Shown here: positions 61,373 through 64,000 of the stretch, piece by piece
Position numbering within the stretch: position 1 is the first letter of the stretch
Layout: each line of letters opens with the position of its first letter
NCBI GenBank assembly: GCA_009841225.1
Contig: VXMF01000013.1
Location: 124,001-188,000 of the forward strand
DNA from: Terriglobia bacterium
GTDB lineage: Bacteria > Acidobacteriota > Terriglobia > Bryobacterales > UBA6623
Direction: 5' to 3'
DNA: 64,000 nucleotides
Translations under genes and position numbers: made by a program
The notes under the pieces: generated by a model
Told to the model about the DNA's origin: nothing
The model's database searches: none
Seen by the model: the letters and a program-made list of their open reading frames with translations, nothing else

Positions 61373-62356
61373 TCAGTGCGCGCCGGCGCCCTCGCCGAGC
61401 CAGTACTCAAGGTCGGGCAACACCACTGCCTGCATCTCCGGCGTATCGACGTTGCTCGGCTCGAGCAGGTACGCTCCGGAATCGATGTGGGCCTCCGTCG
61501 GCTCGCCGTTCAGGTGCAGGAACATTTGGCGCGTACTCTCGTAGCCCATCTTGAAGGGGTCTTGGACCACGATGGAGTCGATTACGCCCGCCCGCATGTC
61601 TTCAATCAACGTTTCAGATGCATCGAAGCCTACGATCTTGACCTTGCCCGCCAGACCGCGCTGCTTGACGGCCTGCACCGTGCCATCGACGCTCGATTCG
61701 TTGTCGGCGAAGAACCCGGCGAGGTCGGGATGGGCCGTCATCAGGTTCTCCGCTTCCGCAAGAGCCTTGGCGCGATCAGCCATGTTGAACTTGACGCCGA
61801 CGACTTCGATGTCGGGGTACTTTTCTTCGACCGTCTCGACGAACCCCGCCTCGCGCTTCATCGTGGAAGCGCTGCCGGGCATGAAGCCGATCACGCCGAC
61901 CTTGCCCCGGCCGTCAAGAATCTGGGCCATGCGATCGGCCGCCATGACGCCTCCGAGGTAGTTGTCGGTCACTACGAACGTGATGATCTTGTCCGTGTTA
62001 ATGGCTGAATCGAAGATCGCAACCGGTATGCCGCGATCGGCCGCGCGCTCGACGACCGTGACCAGCGCCTCGGAGTCCACCGGCGCCAGCACGATGCCAT
62101 CGGCCTGGCGGGTGATGAAGTTCTCGACGATGGCGATCTGACGCGCCGCATCGATTTCCATCTGGGGCGCATTCCACTCGATGTCGAGGCCAAACTCCTG
62201 ACCCGCCTTGATGGCTCCGGCATGGACAGATTGCCAGAACGTGTGGTTCGTGCCCTTGGGCACGACGCCGATGACGGGCATCTCCGCCCTGTCCGCACAA
62301 CCGCTGAGCGCGCCCAGACCGGCACTCGCAGCCAATAGTTCCCTGCGCGTGAGCAT
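61373..62356 (-). CDS. Sugar ABC transporter substrate-binding lipoprotein
   Basis: A 327-residue periplasmic-binding protein of the ribose/galactose (peripla_BP_4) family. Leader MLTRRELLAASAGLG then LSGC lipobox (C20), with a twin-Arg motif. Domain opening VIGVVPKGTNHTFWQSVHAG; ligand-proximal IVLAPVDSEALVTVVERA, GIPVAIFDSAI, VGFDASETLIEDM. No permease or ATPase gene is adjacent, so it either pairs with a distant transporter or senses a sugar. It is upstream of tadA. Confidence 0.88.
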   Translation of the reverse strand: MLTRRELLAASAGLGALSGCADRAEMPVIGVVPKGTNHTFWQSVHAGAIKAGQEFGLDIEWNAPQMEIDAARQIAIVENFITRQADGIVLAPVDSEALVTVVERAADRGIPVAIFDSAINTDKIITFVVTDNYLGGVMAADRMAQILDGRGKVGVIGFMPGSASTMKREAGFVETVEEKYPDIEVVGVKFNMADRAKALAEAENLMTAHPDLAGFFADNESSVDGTVQAVKQRGLAGKVKIVGFDASETLIEDMRAGVIDSIVVQDPFKMGYESTRQMFLHLNGEPTEAHIDSGAYLLEPSNVDTPEMQAVVLPDLEYWLGEGAGAH

Positions 62357-62451
62357 GCTGCCATTATGGCGCAGCGTCGCTTAAACCGGGCGAGCGCTCA
62401 TTCGCGGTTCTGCGGGCGGCAGGGAGCAACTCCGCGCGCCCGAACTGTATG

Positions 62452-63069
62452 TCACAACGTGGTATTGGGCTGCCATTGGACTTCCGCTTCGCCCATGCAT
62501 TGGCAAACCCATCGGCTCCAAACGAACAGCGCATCAGAGAGCCGATTCAGGTATCGCACCGCTAGCTGCAAGTCCCGCTCAGAGCCCATCAGAGTCACGA
62601 CTCTACGCTCGGCTCTGCGGCAGACGGTCCGACAGACGTGCAGCTCGGCATTCACGGCCGAGCCACCAGGCAATACGAACGATTCCAGCGGCTGCAGTTC
62701 GGCATTCATGGAATCGATTTCGGCTTCCAATCGCTCCACTTGTGATTCAAGGACTCTCGGCTGGCGCTCGCGCACGGCACCGGGATCCGTGGCAACCTCG
62801 GATCCGAGATTGAACAGTTCGTGCTGCACGCGCAGCAGCATCCCGTCCAAGCGCCCGATTTCCGCACGGCGGCTGGTCGCGGCGCGCAAGCACTCCCGTG
62901 CCCGACCGATACAGGCGTTCAGCTCGTCGACCGTTCCGTAAGCCTCCACCCGCGGATCGTCCTTGCTCACCCGGCGGCCGTTGACCAATAGCGTAGTGCC
63001 AGCATCCCCGCTGCGGGTATAGACGCGCGTCAGCGCGATGCTCGGCTCGCGGAATTCGTTGTCACCCAT
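62452..63069 (-). CDS. Cob(I)alamin adenosyltransferase, PduO type
   Basis: Transfers adenosyl from ATP to cob(I)alamin to make coenzyme B12. 205 residues. ATP loop TRSGDAGTTLL at 18-28; then VEAYGTVDELNACIG, the acid-rich helix, ESFVLPGGSA and CRTVCRRAERRVV. The C-terminal helix LNRLSDALFVWSRW closes the active site. Complete. No B12-dependent enzyme is adjacent. Confidence 0.93.
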   Translation of the reverse strand: MGDNEFREPSIALTRVYTRSGDAGTTLLVNGRRVSKDDPRVEAYGTVDELNACIGRARECLRAATSRRAEIGRLDGMLLRVQHELFNLGSEVATDPGAVRERQPRVLESQVERLEAEIDSMNAELQPLESFVLPGGSAVNAELHVCRTVCRRAERRVVTLMGSERDLQLAVRYLNRLSDALFVWSRWVCQCMGEAEVQWQPNTTL

Positions 63070-63116
63070 TCCAATGGATCATACGCCAGCGGGGAGCTGC
63101 AGCGACAGGCACGAGT

Positions 63117-64000
63117 CTAGGGAAGCGCCACGTGGCACAGCTCCACGCCCGTCTCGGCCAACAGTGCCTTGGCCGTATCGTTCAGCGGATACTCAAGGTT
63201 GTAGACCACGCGCGAGATGCCGGCGTTGATGATCATCTTGGTGCAGAGCAGGCACGGCGAGAAGGTCGAATAGAGGGTCGCGCCCTTGACAGTGATTCCG
63301 TGATAGGCAGCCTGCACGATGGAATTCTCCTCGGCGTGACTGCACAGACACTCGCTCAGCATCGTGCCGCTGTCCGCGAGCGAATTGCACCGAGGGCACC
63401 CCCCCTCGTTGCAGTTCTTCGCTCCGCGCGGGGTCCCGTTGTACCCGGTTGAGATGATCCGGCGGTCACGCACGATCACGGCGGCTACCTTGCGCTTCAT
63501 GCAATTCGAGCGCAAGGCCACGATGCGGGCGATCTGCATGAAGTACTCATCCCATCCCGGCCGCTCGGACCCCATCATCCAGCGCTTGACGAGTTCGGTA
63601 ACGGCGGCCTTGAACCCCTCCAGCGTGCCGCTATTGTCCAGCGTCTCGTCGGCTTCGGCCCACGTCGCCCGCAGACGCTGGTGCGCTTCGTTGGAGCCAT
63701 TGATCTCGCGATCTTCCTGTTCGGCGAACTCTTCAAAGGAGGCCGGCACACGCTCGCCACCGCGGCGCACCACGCGCTCGTAGCGCAGCTCTCGCGGAGC
63801 GTCAAGGTGCAGCAGACGGAAGTCGCCCGAGTCCCGCAGGGCCTGAACTTCGCGTGGGTTGCGGATCGAGTCGATCACGTAATTCTGATCGTGGCGAAGC
63901 TTGCGCCCCACACGGAGCGCCAAGATCGCCGAACCCAGTTCGGCCCGCAGACGGTTGCCCTCGGCGATCAGATTCTCGCGATTGGCGGCCAGACCCTTCT
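63117..64000 (-). CDS. Nucleotide-kinase-like domain fused to a dCMP/cytidine-type deaminase (5' end outside the window)
   Basis: At least 294 residues; the gene continues beyond 64000. N-terminal part (GNRLRAELGSAILALRVGRK, YVIDSIRNPREVQALRD, FRLLHLDAPRELRYERVV) resembles P-loop nucleotide kinases of the dephospho-CoA-kinase group; the P-loop itself is outside the window. C-terminal zinc deaminase: KVAAVIVRDRRIISTGYNG, LCSHAEENSIVQAA (His, Glu) and FSPCLLCTKMIINAG (two Cys), as in deoxycytidylate deaminase. A dCMP deaminase with an N-terminal kinase-like domain is also the plan of the anti-phage protein AvcD, but metabolic relatives exist. Confidence 0.8.
   Translation of the reverse strand, partial: KGLAANRENLIAEGNRLRAELGSAILALRVGRKLRHDQNYVIDSIRNPREVQALRDSGDFRLLHLDAPRELRYERVVRRGGERVPASFEEFAEQEDREINGSNEAHQRLRATWAEADETLDNSGTLEGFKAAVTELVKRWMMGSERPGWDEYFMQIARIVALRSNCMKRKVAAVIVRDRRIISTGYNGTPRGAKNCNEGGCPRCNSLADSGTMLSECLCSHAEENSIVQAAYHGITVKGATLYSTFSPCLLCTKMIINAGISRVVYNLEYPLNDTAKALLAETGVELCHVALP

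Noticed and set aside
1..64000. tRNA genes, rRNA, CRISPR arrays, complete insertion sequences
   Set aside because: Looked for T-loop strings in the gaps, repeat-spacer periodicity and transposase motifs; none were convincing.

Overview
The window is GC-rich, densely coded bacterial chromosome. The gene set suggests a heterotrophic Acidobacteriota-like organism, close in style to Bryobacterales or Solibacter. It combines futalosine-route menaquinone genes, secreted sulfatases, glycosidases and arylsulfotransferase, Tat-exported sugar-acid dehydratases, an exported octahaem cytochrome, bactofilin, DUF4159 and DUF1015. This placement is an inference from content; no rRNA or other decisive marker lies here. 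I found no tRNA, rRNA, CRISPR array, complete insertion sequence or prophage.

Layout. 1-2.5 kb: sucCD (leftward) diverging from trpD. 2.6-5.6 kb: a two-subunit molybdenum hydroxylase and a small unknown gene. 6-10 kb: an odd sulfatase, then a leftward bactofilin / methyltransferase-like / TPR group. 10-17.4 kb: M20 peptidase, amidohydrolase, infA, sixA, methyltransferase, HAD phosphatase, ilvD and thrC. 17.5-22.3 kb: a sulfatase translationally coupled to an octahaem cytochrome, then an exported propeller-like protein. 22.4-24.4 kb: mqnA and mqnC. 25-27.8 kb: an intact HicAB pair, a small secreted protein and a DUF1015 protein. 27.9-33.2 kb: alpha-L-fucosidase, a GH88/105-like hydrolase, a Gfo/Idh/MocA oxidoreductase and a GNAT protein. 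33.3-35.9 kb: thiolase plus an HMG-CoA-synthase-like/DUF35 fusion. 36-43.5 kb: arylsulfotransferase, an orphan antitoxin-like gene, a propeller-PHP hydrolase, a galactonate-dehydratase-like enzyme and an exported unknown. 43.6-51 kb: Tex, rnhB, then a leftward metK-ahcY-DUF4159 operon behind a structured leader. 51-52.4 kb: VapBC and HigBA. 52.8-59.6 kb: a sulfatase / enolase-superfamily / CehA-type hydrolase run, a HicBA pair and a Tat-exported propeller protein. 59.9-64 kb: VapBC, tadA, a sugar-binding lipoprotein, a cobalamin adenosyltransferase and a partial kinase-deaminase fusion.

Two themes stand out. First, exported sulfate-ester and sugar-acid chemistry recurs: three sulfatases, one arylsulfotransferase, two enolase-superfamily dehydratases, two PHP-type hydrolases, a fucosidase and a GH88/105-like enzyme. 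This fits use of sulfated, fucose- or uronate-containing polysaccharide. Second, five recognisable toxin-antitoxin loci lie in the window. In three of them (HigBA, HicBA, VapBC) the antitoxin is open and the toxin frame is broken by a frameshift, a nonsense codon or a deletion. A sixth antitoxin-like gene has no toxin beside it. HicAB at 25 kb and VapBC at 51 kb look intact.
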